NCBI RefSeq assembly: GCF_003970925.1
Contig: NZ_RWJF01000001.1
Location: forward strand, 1,544,501 to 1,608,500
Source of the DNA: Sphingomonas ginkgonis
GTDB lineage: Bacteria; Pseudomonadota; Alphaproteobacteria; Sphingomonadales; Sphingomonadaceae
Reading direction: 5' to 3'
Length of the DNA stretch: 64,000 bases
Each line of letters begins with the position of its first letter. Position 1 is the first letter of the stretch. The notes under the pieces were generated by a model. It was not told the DNA's origin. It did not search any database and saw only the letters and a program-made list of their open reading frames with translations. Below are positions 26,690 to 34,642 of the stretch, piece after piece. The position numbers and the translations under genes were made by a program.

Positions 26690-27099
26690 CTGCCGCCGGT
26701 CCGCCCGAGCGCGGTCTTCATCAGCTGCATCTGCTTGCGATAGAGATTGGTCAGCACCGCGAAGTCGGCCTGGACCTGCCCCAGCCGGAGCAGCTGGTCC
26801 TCGAGCGAGACATTGTTGCCGTCGGGCTTGGTCTCGCTGACGTCGGGATCGAGGATCGTCGGGGTCGAGGAAGGCGTTGCGCCGAGCGCGGCCATGGCGC
26901 TGGTGACCCGGACGGTGGGGCGCTGGACGGCAACGCCGGAGCGAATGTCGAGCAAGGCGCCGAAGTCCGGCTCGCCGAGGGTTCGGGCCTCGAAGCCCGG
27001 CGTATCGCTGTTGGCGACATTCTCGGCGATGACCTTCTGCCGCTCCGACAGGTGTCGCATCGCGGCGGCGATCCCGTCGACGAGACGCAGGCCTCCCAT
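26686..27099 (-). CDS. flgB: Flagellar basal-body rod protein FlgB
   Basis: A 137-residue rod protein. The N-terminal helix carries AENVANSDTPGFEAR, the signature of rod/hook family proteins. The C-terminal helix (EDQLLRLGQVQADFAVLTNL, then YRKQMQLMKTALG) packs against it. It lies alone here, without flgC and fliE, which normally follow. Its ATG overlaps the stop of the 870-residue gene upstream (TGATG), so it depends on that transcript. Confidence 0.88.
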   Translation of the reverse strand: MGGLRLVDGIAAAMRHLSERQKVIAENVANSDTPGFEARTLGEPDFGALLDIRSGVAVQRPTVRVTSAMAALGATPSSTPTILDPDVSETKPDGNNVSLEDQLLRLGQVQADFAVLTNLYRKQMQLMKTALGRTGGS

Positions 27100-29711
27100 C
27101 AGGCGCCGAGCCTCGCCAGCGCGTCGCGGTAGCGGGCGAGCTGCGCGGCCTGGTAGGGCGAGACCCGCCCGCCGCGGCCGGCGCCGTCGACCAGCGCCGC
27201 CTTGTTGTCGTCCCAGTAGAGCGAGTGGAAGGCGGTCTGGCTGGTCGACAGCGCCGCCTTGATGCGGTCGAGCGCAAGTGCGGCGGAGGGCGCGTCGGAG
27301 AGGTTGAGCGCGGCGCTGAGCTCGAGGCTGTAATGCCCGCCGGGGCGGACCCGCGGCGCCCGCGACGGGAGTGGGGCGTCGGCGGTGAGCCGGGCCGGCT
27401 CGAGCCCGAGCTTGGCCAGCGCGTCGCGGCCGTCTGGCCCCCGGAGCAGTTCGACGGTGTGACCGGGGGCGACCTCGATGCGCAAATCGCGGCCGTCCCC
27501 GGTCGTCGCGGCGGAGATGGGAACATTGGCTCCCGCCGCTTTCCGAAGCTTGTCGACGAGGCTGGACAGCGTGTCCGCGGCGTCGATGCTGACCCGCCTG
27601 AGCGCGCCGCCGTCGACCCGCAGCGCCAGCTGGTCGCCGGGGCGGAGGCTGGTGGTGGCGACCAGTCGCTCGCTGTCGGGCGGGTTGATCCAGCCCTGGT
27701 GGAAGCCGAGCGCCTCGACCGCGCCGCCGCCGCCGGCCGCGACCGAGAGCGAGACCGGCTCCATCCGGCTCGCCGCGCGGCCCCACTGCCGGACCGGGCC
27801 GAGGCTGCCGTCGGCGGGGTCGATGCGGGCGACGAAGGCGTCGAGCGCGCCGACCCGGGCGTCGCCGAGCACCCCGTCGGTCCGCCCGCCGGCGAACAGC
27901 GCGCCGTCGACGAAGGCGAGGCTGTCGACCCGGTCGGAGCCGGCGCTGGCGATGCTGGTCGTCCCGGCGAGCGCGAGGTCGGGGCCGATGCGGAGGACCA
28001 GCCCGTCGCCCGCGGCATGGCCGCCAACGGCAACGGAGGTCCCGTCGACCGCGAGCGCCTGCGCGTCGATCAACCCGAGGTCGAGCGTGCCGAGATCGGC
28101 GCCGAGCGCGGCCGGATCGAGCCGGCGGAGGGTGGCGGCGGCGCCGTTCTGGGTGAGCAGCAGCAGCCGCCCGCCGGAGTCTTCCCCGAGCGCCCGCACG
28201 ATCGAGCCCGCGATGCTCCGCCGCTCGGCGATCCGCCCGTCGGGGTCGAGGCGGGCGAGCAGGGCGGAGCCGTCGGCCGAGCGGCCGCCGACCACCACGC
28301 TGCCGTCGCCGAGCGCCGTTACCGCGGTGGCGCTGTCCGCGCCGACCGAGCGGATCAGCGTGGCGGAGCGCTCGTCGCCGGCCTCGTCGAAGCGGACGAC
28401 CAGCATGTCGCCGTCGCTCGACTGGCCGTCGAAACTGCCTTCGACCGTCCCGGCGACGACCACGCCGCCGTCGGGCGCCAGGCTGATCGCGGCGCCGGCG
28501 GCGGTGTCGGTCGCGCCGAGGCTGCGCTGCCAGACCAGACCCCCGTCGCTGCCGAGCTTGGTGAGAACGAGATCGCCGCGACCATTGCCGATGTTGGTGC
28601 CGAGATCGCCCGGGGTCGTTCCGACCAGATAGGTGAAGCCCTGGGCGTCGGTGACGCTGGCGGCGGTGAGGAGGGGCGCGGCGGCCGGCGCGACGCTCGC
28701 GCCGGCGATCGACGCGAGCCTCGCCTCCGCGCTGGCCGCCGGGTCGAGCGCCGACAGGCTCGCCACGGTGCGCCGCTCGAGCGTGCCGGCGGGATCGTCG
28801 AAGCGGAAGATGCCGGTCGCGGTGGGCGCCTCGAGCGTGCTTCGCCCGCTCGCCGCGACCAGCGCGTCGGGAGCCCCCTGCTGCTCGATCGCCACCTGCT
28901 CGACGTCGCTGTCGAGCTGGAGCCCCCAGCCATTCTCCTGCCGGACCGCCTCGAACCGCGCTCGCCACTTGGGAATGGGATCGCCGCCGGTGTCGAGCGC
29001 CACGCTGCCGTCGGCGGTCAGGCGGGGGATGGAGGCGATCGCCGCGTTGAGCATGGCGGTGATGCTGTCGAGCGTCGGCGGTTGCGGGCCGTGGCTGAGG
29101 TCGACGGTGACCCGGTCGAGGCTGGTGACGCTGCGCAGGGTGATGGTGAAGACCTCGGTGCCGCCGAGCCCGGGCAGCGCATCGCTGCGCAGCTTGACGA
29201 TCGCGCGCCCGGGCAGCTCGAGCACCGGGCTGCGGCCAGCGGCGACGCTATCGGCGCGGCGCGCGGCGACCCCGAAGGCGATGGTCAGCCGGTCGGCTGG
29301 CGCGCTGGCGAGGAAGGACTGGAGCTCGCCAAGGCCGTGGGCGAAGCTGGCCTGCAGCTGGCGGCGGGTCGCGTCGGTGGCGCCGGGCTCGGCCGCGCCC
29401 TCGGCGAGCACCCGCAGCCGGTCGAGCGCCTTCCAGGTGATGAAGGCGCTGGAGACGTCGTCGGGCAGCCCGCGCGCGGCGTCGGGGCGGTCGATCAGCG
29501 AGGCCAGCCGGCGGACCGCCGCGAGCTGGGTCGAGGCGGGGAGGGCGGAGCCGGGCTCCTTCCACGGCGGGGTGACGGGGGCGAGCGTGAACTGCGCTTT
29601 GGCCTGGCGGACGGCGCGGCTCTCGACCGGCGCGGAGAGGCCTGCCGCGAAGGCGGGAGTGCCGCCGCTCAGCATCGCCAGACCGATCAGACCATTGTTG
29701 AGGTCGGGCAC
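27099..29711 (-). CDS. Large flagellar-locus protein: beta-propeller repeats plus flagellin-IN-like region
   Basis: An 870-residue protein that starts with GTG after AAGGA and has no Sec signal. Residues about 330-660 hold beta-propeller-like repeats (GSDGGLVWQRSLG, LAPDGGVVVAGTVEG, LGDGSVVVGGRSADGS). About 690-790 resembles a flagellin-IN module (SIDAADTLSSLVDKLRKAAG, then DGRDLRIEVAPGHTVEL). The last 80 residues are helical (LDRIKAALSTSQTAFHSLYW). It is translationally coupled to flgB. The Caulobacter regulatory protein FlaEY is a possible relative by size and location, from memory. It could be exported by the flagellar apparatus and help build or regulate the filament. Confidence 0.75.
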   Translation of the reverse strand: MPDLNNGLIGLAMLSGGTPAFAAGLSAPVESRAVRQAKAQFTLAPVTPPWKEPGSALPASTQLAAVRRLASLIDRPDAARGLPDDVSSAFITWKALDRLRVLAEGAAEPGATDATRRQLQASFAHGLGELQSFLASAPADRLTIAFGVAARRADSVAAGRSPVLELPGRAIVKLRSDALPGLGGTEVFTITLRSVTSLDRVTVDLSHGPQPPTLDSITAMLNAAIASIPRLTADGSVALDTGGDPIPKWRARFEAVRQENGWGLQLDSDVEQVAIEQQGAPDALVAASGRSTLEAPTATGIFRFDDPAGTLERRTVASLSALDPAASAEARLASIAGASVAPAAAPLLTAASVTDAQGFTYLVGTTPGDLGTNIGNGRGDLVLTKLGSDGGLVWQRSLGATDTAAGAAISLAPDGGVVVAGTVEGSFDGQSSDGDMLVVRFDEAGDERSATLIRSVGADSATAVTALGDGSVVVGGRSADGSALLARLDPDGRIAERRSIAGSIVRALGEDSGGRLLLLTQNGAAATLRRLDPAALGADLGTLDLGLIDAQALAVDGTSVAVGGHAAGDGLVLRIGPDLALAGTTSIASAGSDRVDSLAFVDGALFAGGRTDGVLGDARVGALDAFVARIDPADGSLGPVRQWGRAASRMEPVSLSVAAGGGGAVEALGFHQGWINPPDSERLVATTSLRPGDQLALRVDGGALRRVSIDAADTLSSLVDKLRKAAGANVPISAATTGDGRDLRIEVAPGHTVELLRGPDGRDALAKLGLEPARLTADAPLPSRAPRVRPGGHYSLELSAALNLSDAPSAALALDRIKAALSTSQTAFHSLYWDDNKAALVDGAGRGGRVSPYQAAQLARYRDALARLGA

Positions 29712-29724
29712 CGCGCTCGTCCTT

Positions 29725-29744
29725 TCTCCGCCTATAATAGGAGA
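29725..29744. promoter_or_regulatory. CCTATAATAGG palindrome between the propeller gene and fliG
   Basis: An 11-bp palindrome CCTATAATAGG (29731-29741), with outer TCTCC / GGAGA arms, lies in the 87-bp divergent region. It shares the CCTATAA core and pyrimidine-rich left flank with the fliX/flgI site. It may serve as a -10 region for either gene or as an operator. Confidence 0.4.
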
Positions 29745-29798
29745 GGCGCGGCGACGGGCGGCGGAAGGCCGGTCAAATTGCCGCAGGGGGACAGATCA

Positions 29799-30833
29799 AT
29801 GGCGGCAGCCGGGCCGGTGGTCGAACCGGCCGAGCTCAAGAAATTCAGTGGACCGCAACGGGCGGCGGCGCTGCTGCTCGTCCTCGGCAAGGACCATGGC
29901 GCGCCGATCTGGGAGGCGCTGCAGGTGGAGGAGGTCAAGGAGCTCTCCGCCGCCATGTCGCAGCTGGGCCGGCTGCCGGCGCATGTGGTCGAGTATCTGC
30001 TGGTCCAGTTCTCGAGCGAGATCAGCAGCATGTCGTCGCTGCACGGCAGCTACGAGACGACCGAGCGGCTGCTGTCGGACATGCTCCCCGACGACCGGGT
30101 GAAGGAGATCATGGACGATATCCGCGGCCCGTCCGGCCGCACCATGTGGGACAAGCTCAGCAATGTCGGCGAGGGGCTGCTCGCCGGCTTCCTCCGCCAG
30201 GAACATCCGCAGACGGTCGCGGTGATCCTCTCCAAGCTGCGCCCCGACCATGCCGCGCGGGTGCTGGCCGAGCTGCCGCGCGACTTCGGGGTCGAGGTGG
30301 TGACCCGGATGCTCCAGAGCGACATCGTCCAGAAGGAGGTGATCGCGCGGGTCGAGCAGACGCTGAAGACCGAGTTCATGAACAACCTGTCGCGCACCTC
30401 GGTCCGCGACCCGCACGAGAGCATGGCCGAGCTGTTCAACGCGATGGACCGCTCGACCGAGGAGTCGATACTCGGCGCGCTGGAGGAGAAGGCGCCGGAG
30501 AGCGCGGAGCGGATCCGCTCGCTGATGTTCACCTTCGAGGACCTGACCAAGCTGCTCCCGCCGGCGATCGCGGCGGTGGTGAAATCGGCCGACAAGAAGG
30601 TGATGGCGCTGGCGCTGAAGGGCGCGCCGGAGGACGCCCGCAAGGTCTTCTTCGGCGGGATGACCGAGCGCGCCGCGGCGCTGCTCAAGGAGGACATCGC
30701 CAACATGGGCCCGGTCCGCGCCCGCGACTGCGAGGAGGCGCAGGGCGAACTGGTCCGGCTCGCCAAGGGGATGGGCGACCGCGGCGAGATCATGCTGGTC
30801 GATCCCAAGAGCGACGATGCCCTCATCATGTGA
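29799..30833 (+). CDS. fliG: Flagellar motor switch protein FliG
   Basis: A 344-residue rotor protein that couples the stator torque to the C ring. It shows the N-terminal domain (SGPQRAAALLLVLGKDHG), the middle-domain motif EHPQTVAVILSKL, and the C-terminal domain with MFTFEDL and the charged ridge helix that contacts the stator. The length is normal. A GCAGGGGGA ribosome-binding site precedes ATG 29799. fliH starts inside the last codons (17 nt overlap); fliF and fliI are not in the window. Confidence 0.95.
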   Translation: MAAAGPVVEPAELKKFSGPQRAAALLLVLGKDHGAPIWEALQVEEVKELSAAMSQLGRLPAHVVEYLLVQFSSEISSMSSLHGSYETTERLLSDMLPDDRVKEIMDDIRGPSGRTMWDKLSNVGEGLLAGFLRQEHPQTVAVILSKLRPDHAARVLAELPRDFGVEVVTRMLQSDIVQKEVIARVEQTLKTEFMNNLSRTSVRDPHESMAELFNAMDRSTEESILGALEEKAPESAERIRSLMFTFEDLTKLLPPAIAAVVKSADKKVMALALKGAPEDARKVFFGGMTERAAALLKEDIANMGPVRARDCEEAQGELVRLAKGMGDRGEIMLVDPKSDDALIM

Positions 30834-31443
30834 GCCCTTCCGGCTGGAGCCGCTGCTCGACGTGCCGACGCCGATCGTGGCGGCGGACCCGGCGACGGCG
30901 GCGCGGCGGCAACGCGAGGAGGCGGCGCTCGAGCGGGCCCGGCAGGAGGGGCGCGAGGCCGCGTTCGCCGCCTGCCGGGCGGAACGCGAGAGCGTGCTGG
31001 CGGAAGCGGCGCGGCAGATCGCCGAGCGGCTCGGGCGCTGCGAGCAGGAGCTGGAGCGGCTCGCCGCGGCGCAGGCGGAGGCGGCCGCGGCGCTGGCGGT
31101 CGAGGCGGCGGACTATCTCGCCGCGCAGGCGCTTGAGCGGGCACCGGCGGCGGCGATCGGCGGCGCGCTCGATCGCGCGCTGAGCCAGGCGGGGCGGGGG
31201 GTCGCGCTCAAGCTGAGGATCCACCCCGAGCTCGTCGAGGCGGTCGAGGCCCTGGTCGCCGAGCGGCAGGCGGGGGAGCGGCGGCGGCTGCAGGTCCAGG
31301 TCGGGGCCGACCCGTCGCTCGCGCCCGGCGATGCGCGGATCGACTGGGAGAGCGGCGCGCTCCGGCTCGACCGCGCGGCACGGCGGGCGGCGCTGGAGGC
31401 GGAACTCGCCGCGCTGGCGTCGGACCCGACCGCGGCCGGCTAG
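30817..31443 (+). CDS. fliH: FliH-like flagellar export regulator
   Basis: A 208-residue protein with a long coiled-coil middle rich in Ala, Arg and Glu (about 28-110) and a C-terminal V-ATPase E-subunit-like domain (LRIHPELVEAVEALV; WESGALRLD). FliH holds the export ATPase FliI in check. Position right after fliG supports the call. The frame overlaps fliG by 17 nt and the only usable start is ATG 30817. Confidence 0.82.
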   Translation: MPSSCEPFRLEPLLDVPTPIVAADPATAARRQREEAALERARQEGREAAFAACRAERESVLAEAARQIAERLGRCEQELERLAAAQAEAAAALAVEAADYLAAQALERAPAAAIGGALDRALSQAGRGVALKLRIHPELVEAVEALVAERQAGERRRLQVQVGADPSLAPGDARIDWESGALRLDRAARRAALEAELAALASDPTAAG

Positions 31444-31444
31444 A

Positions 31445-32398
31445 TCAGCGGCACAGCCGCGCCCGCGCGGCGCGATATTCCTCGGTCAGCCGGGCGACCA
31501 GCTCGCCCGCCGGCTGGACCCGGTCAATCGCCCCGATGCCCTGGCCCGAGCCCCAGATGTCGCGCCACGCCTTGGCGCCGGCGCTGGACTGGAAGCTCAT
31601 CGCCTCCGGGCCGGCCTGGGGGAGATTGTCGGGATCGAGCCCGGCCGCGACGATCGAGCCGCGGAGATAGTTGCCGTGGATCCCGGTGAAGAGGTTGGAA
31701 TAGACGATGTCGGCGGCGCGACCGTCGACGATCCCCTGCTTGTAGGAGGGATCGGCCCGCGCCTCGTCGGTGGCGATGAAGGGCGAGCCGATATAGGCGA
31801 AGTCCGCGCCCATCGCCTGCGCGGCGAGCACCGCGCTGCCGCTGGCGATCGAGCCCGACAGCGCCAGCGGGCCGTCGAACCACTGGCGGATCTCCTGCAC
31901 CAGCGCGAAGGGGGAGAGGCGGCCGGCATGGCCGCCGGCGCCGGCGGCCACCGCGATCAGCCCGTCGGCGCCCTTCTCGATCGCCTTGCGCGCGAAGCGG
32001 TCGTCGATGATGTCGTGGAGGGTGATGCCGCCCCAGCCGTGGACGGCCTGGTTGAGCTCCGCGCGCGCGCCGAGCGAGGTGATGACCAGCGGCACCTTCC
32101 ATTTCTCGCAGGTGGCGACGTCGGCCTCGAAGCGGTCGTTGGAGCGATGGACGATCTGGTTGACGGCAAAGGGCGCCGAGGGCGCGTCGGGATGGTCGCG
32201 GTCGTGCTCGGCGAGGCTTTCGCTGATCTCGTGAATCCACTCGTCGAGCTGGCTCTGCGGCCGCGCGTTCAGCGCCGGGAAGCTGCCGACGATCCCCGCC
32301 TTGCACTGGGCGATCACCAGCTGCGGGTTGGACACGATGAACAGCGGCGCGCCGACGACGGGCAGCCGCAGTCGGTCAAACAGGCTCGGCACGCTCAT
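31445..32398 (-). CDS. Nitronate monooxygenase / 2-nitropropane dioxygenase-like protein
   Basis: A 317-residue FMN-dependent TIM-barrel enzyme. It has the N-terminal LPVVGAPLFIVSNPQLV, the FMN-phosphate segment AGAGGHAGR, and the MGADFAYIGSPFI strand. The family oxidises alkyl nitronates; many members have unknown substrates. ATG 32398 gives MSVPSLFDRLRLPVVG, the usual start; ATG 32407 with AAGGGGGG just before it is an alternative. It ends 1 bp from the fliH stop and lies downstream of the epimerase. Confidence 0.88.
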   Translation of the reverse strand: MSVPSLFDRLRLPVVGAPLFIVSNPQLVIAQCKAGIVGSFPALNARPQSQLDEWIHEISESLAEHDRDHPDAPSAPFAVNQIVHRSNDRFEADVATCEKWKVPLVITSLGARAELNQAVHGWGGITLHDIIDDRFARKAIEKGADGLIAVAAGAGGHAGRLSPFALVQEIRQWFDGPLALSGSIASGSAVLAAQAMGADFAYIGSPFIATDEARADPSYKQGIVDGRAADIVYSNLFTGIHGNYLRGSIVAAGLDPDNLPQAGPEAMSFQSSAGAKAWRDIWGSGQGIGAIDRVQPAGELVARLTEEYRAARARLCR

Positions 32399-32421
32399 CC
32401 CGCTCATTCCCCCCTTGTTGT

Positions 32422-33420
32422 TCAGACGCCGTGGAAGTCGCGATACCAGCGGACGAACCGCGGCACGCCTTCGTCGATGGTCGTGGTCGGCGCATAGCCA
32501 TGGTCGCGCTGGATCGCGCTGATGTCGGCGAAGGTGTCGCGGACGTCGCCGGGCTGCATGCCCTCGAAGTGCCGGACGGCCTCGCGGCCGAGCTGCTGCT
32601 CGAGCAGGCCGACCACCTTCATCAGGTCCTCGGAGCGGTTGTTGCCGATGTTGTAGAGCGCATGGGGCGAGCGGCTGCCGCCCGCCTTCTCGCGGCCGTC
32701 GTCGGCCGGCGGTCCTTCGAGGCAGGCGATGACCCCGGCGACGATGTCGTCGATGTAGGTGAAGTCGCGGCGCATCTGGCCCTCGCCGAAGATCCGGATC
32801 GGCCGGCCCTCGAGGATCGCCTTGGTGAAGATCCACATCATCATGTCGGGGCGGCCCCACGGGCCGTAGACGGTGAAGAAGCGCAGGCCCGTCTGGGGAA
32901 GGCGGTAGAGATGGGCGTAGCTTTCGCTGATCAGCTCGTCCGACTTCTTGGTCGCGGCGTAGAGCGAGAGCGGCTGGTCGACCCGGTCCTCGACCCGGAA
33001 GGGCAGCGTCTCGTTACCGCCATAGACCGAGGAGGAGGACGCGTAGACGAGGTGCCGGACGGCGCGGTGGCGGCCCAGCTCGAGCAGGTTGAGGTGGCCG
33101 ACGAGGTTGGAGCGGACGTAGGCGCGCGGGTGGTCGATGCTGTAGCGGACGCCAGCCTGCGCGCCGAGGTGGACGATGCGGTCGAACTCGACCCCGTCGA
33201 GCGCCCGGTCGAGCGCCTCATGCTCGGCGAAGTCGGTGCGGCGGAAGGCGAAGGCGTCGCCATAGTCCGCCGTCAGCCGAGCCAGCCGGGCCTCCTTGAG
33301 CGCGGGATCGTAATAGTCGTTGACGTTATCGATGCCGACCACCCGCTCGCCGCGCTCGAGCAGGAGGCGGGCGGTGGTCGAGCCGATGAATCCGGCGACG
33401 CCGGTCACGAGAATCGTCAT
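32422..33420 (-). CDS. NAD-dependent sugar epimerase, UDP-glucuronate 4-epimerase type
   Basis: A 332-residue extended short-chain dehydrogenase. It shows the NAD motif TGVAGFIGS, the family segment DNVNDYYDPALKEARL, the Ser of YASSSSVYGGN and the YAATK catalytic pair. This subtype interconverts UDP-glucuronate and UDP-galacturonate for polysaccharide or LPS. No glycosyltransferase lies next to it. The upstream region shares an inverted repeat with the divergent PDZ operon. Confidence 0.88.
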   Translation of the reverse strand: MTILVTGVAGFIGSTTARLLLERGERVVGIDNVNDYYDPALKEARLARLTADYGDAFAFRRTDFAEHEALDRALDGVEFDRIVHLGAQAGVRYSIDHPRAYVRSNLVGHLNLLELGRHRAVRHLVYASSSSVYGGNETLPFRVEDRVDQPLSLYAATKKSDELISESYAHLYRLPQTGLRFFTVYGPWGRPDMMMWIFTKAILEGRPIRIFGEGQMRRDFTYIDDIVAGVIACLEGPPADDGREKAGGSRSPHALYNIGNNRSEDLMKVVGLLEQQLGREAVRHFEGMQPGDVRDTFADISAIQRDHGYAPTTTIDEGVPRFVRWYRDFHGV

Positions 33421-33438
33421 GCGATCTGCTCATAGCGA

Positions 33439-33504
33439 TGCTTAGACACGGTTCCAGTCTACCCACGGAATGACCAAAGCTTAAGTGGCCCGCTTGTCTA
33501 AGCA
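33439..33504. promoter_or_regulatory. Widely spaced 10-bp inverted repeat, epimerase / PDZ operon intergenic
   Basis: TGCTTAGACA (33439-33448) and TGTCTAAGCA (33495-33504) are perfect inverted copies 46 bp apart in the 153-bp divergent region. The two half-sites face both promoters, as expected for a dimeric regulator that controls both genes, possibly the OmpR-type regulator encoded downstream. Confidence 0.55.
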
Positions 33505-33573
33505 ATGTCATGGCCGGCGCTTCGATGTTCGCGAGATCGAGCCTTCCCGTCCCGCTTGCCTGCCCGTTCCGCC

Positions 33574-33969
33574 ATGCCGACTGAGCGAGGGTTTCCCTTC
33601 GCCTGGCTGGTGGTCGGCGCGAGCCTGGTCATCCTGCTCGTGCTGGTCTGCGCGGTGAGCCTCAGCGGCCCGCTCCACCTGCTCCAGCAGGGGCAGCCGC
33701 AGACCGCGCTGGGGATGACCCTGTCGCAGGGTGACCGGCAGGGCGGGGTGTTGGTCACCAGCCTCCAGCAGCGCGGTCCGGCGGAGCGCGGCGGGATCGA
33801 GGTCGGCGACCGCATCATCAGCGTCGATCACCGCCCCGCCATGTCGGCCGCAGCCGTCGGCGACGCCGTGCGTTCATCGCCTTCGAACATGATTCATCTG
33901 CAGGTCATGCATGATGGGCGTGAACATGTGGTGCAGCTAAGCAGGCAAGGGAGCCCTCATGAGTCATAA
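33574..33969 (+). CDS. Membrane-anchored PDZ-domain protein
   Basis: A 131-residue protein with one N-terminal helix (about 9-32, WLVVGASLVILLVLVCAVS) and a PDZ domain (about 43-125) with LGMTLSQ, GPAERGGIEVGDRIISVDH and an Ile-His-Leu-Gln strand. There is no protease domain. ATG 33574 is chosen over a longer frame without a family-like start. It overlaps the response-regulator gene by 11 nt, so it probably acts with this two-component pair, perhaps as a periplasmic sensor or accessory. Confidence 0.78.
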   Translation: MPTERGFPFAWLVVGASLVILLVLVCAVSLSGPLHLLQQGQPQTALGMTLSQGDRQGGVLVTSLQQRGPAERGGIEVGDRIISVDHRPAMSAAAVGDAVRSSPSNMIHLQVMHDGREHVVQLSRQGSPHES

Positions 33970-34642
33970 GCTTCTCGTCGTCGAGGACGATGAATCGACA
34001 GCGGCTTACATCGAGAAGGGTTTGCGGGAGGAGGGCTTCACGATCGACCGCTGCGGAAACGGGCGCGACGCGCTGTTCCTCGCCACCGACGGGAGCTACG
34101 ACGCGATCGTACTCGACCGCATGTTGCCGGGGATGGACGGGATGGCGGTGCTGGGCGGCCTGCGCGCGGCGGGGATCGAGACGCCGGTGCTGATCCTGTC
34201 CGCGCTGGCGACCGCCGAGGACCGGGTCACCGGGCTCACCGCCGGGTCGGACGACTATCTCACCAAGCCCTTCTCCTTCGCCGAGCTGCTCGCCCGGCTG
34301 CGGCTGCTGCTGCGCCGCTCCAAGGGCGTGCAGCCGGTCACCAAGCTCGACTGCGCCGACCTCCAGATGGACCTGCTGTCGCGCAAGGTGCGGCGGGGCG
34401 AGCGGATGATCACGCTCCAGCCGCGCGAGTTCCGGCTGCTCGAGTTCCTGCTCCGCCACGTCAACCAGGTGGTGACCCGGACCATGCTGCTCGAGGGCGT
34501 GTGGGACTATCACTTCGATCCAGGGACCAACGTCATCGACGTGCACATCTCGCGGCTGCGGCGGAAGATCGACGTTCCGGGCGAGCCGGTGCTGCTCCAC
34601 ACGGTTCGCGGCGCGGGGTATCGGCTCGGCCTCGGCGACTAG
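33959..34642 (+). CDS. OmpR-family response regulator
   Basis: A 227-residue transcription factor with a receiver (EDDE at 9-12, Asp53 in VLDRMLP, Lys in TKPF) and a winged-helix output domain (about 128-225, LQPREFRLLEFLL; VIDVHISRLRRKID; VRGAGYRLG). The stop is followed at once by the GTG of the kinase gene. It very probably binds near its own operon; the inverted repeat at 33439-33504 is a candidate site. Confidence 0.93.
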   Translation: MSHKLLVVEDDESTAAYIEKGLREEGFTIDRCGNGRDALFLATDGSYDAIVLDRMLPGMDGMAVLGGLRAAGIETPVLILSALATAEDRVTGLTAGSDDYLTKPFSFAELLARLRLLLRRSKGVQPVTKLDCADLQMDLLSRKVRRGERMITLQPREFRLLEFLLRHVNQVVTRTMLLEGVWDYHFDPGTNVIDVHISRLRRKIDVPGEPVLLHTVRGAGYRLGLGD

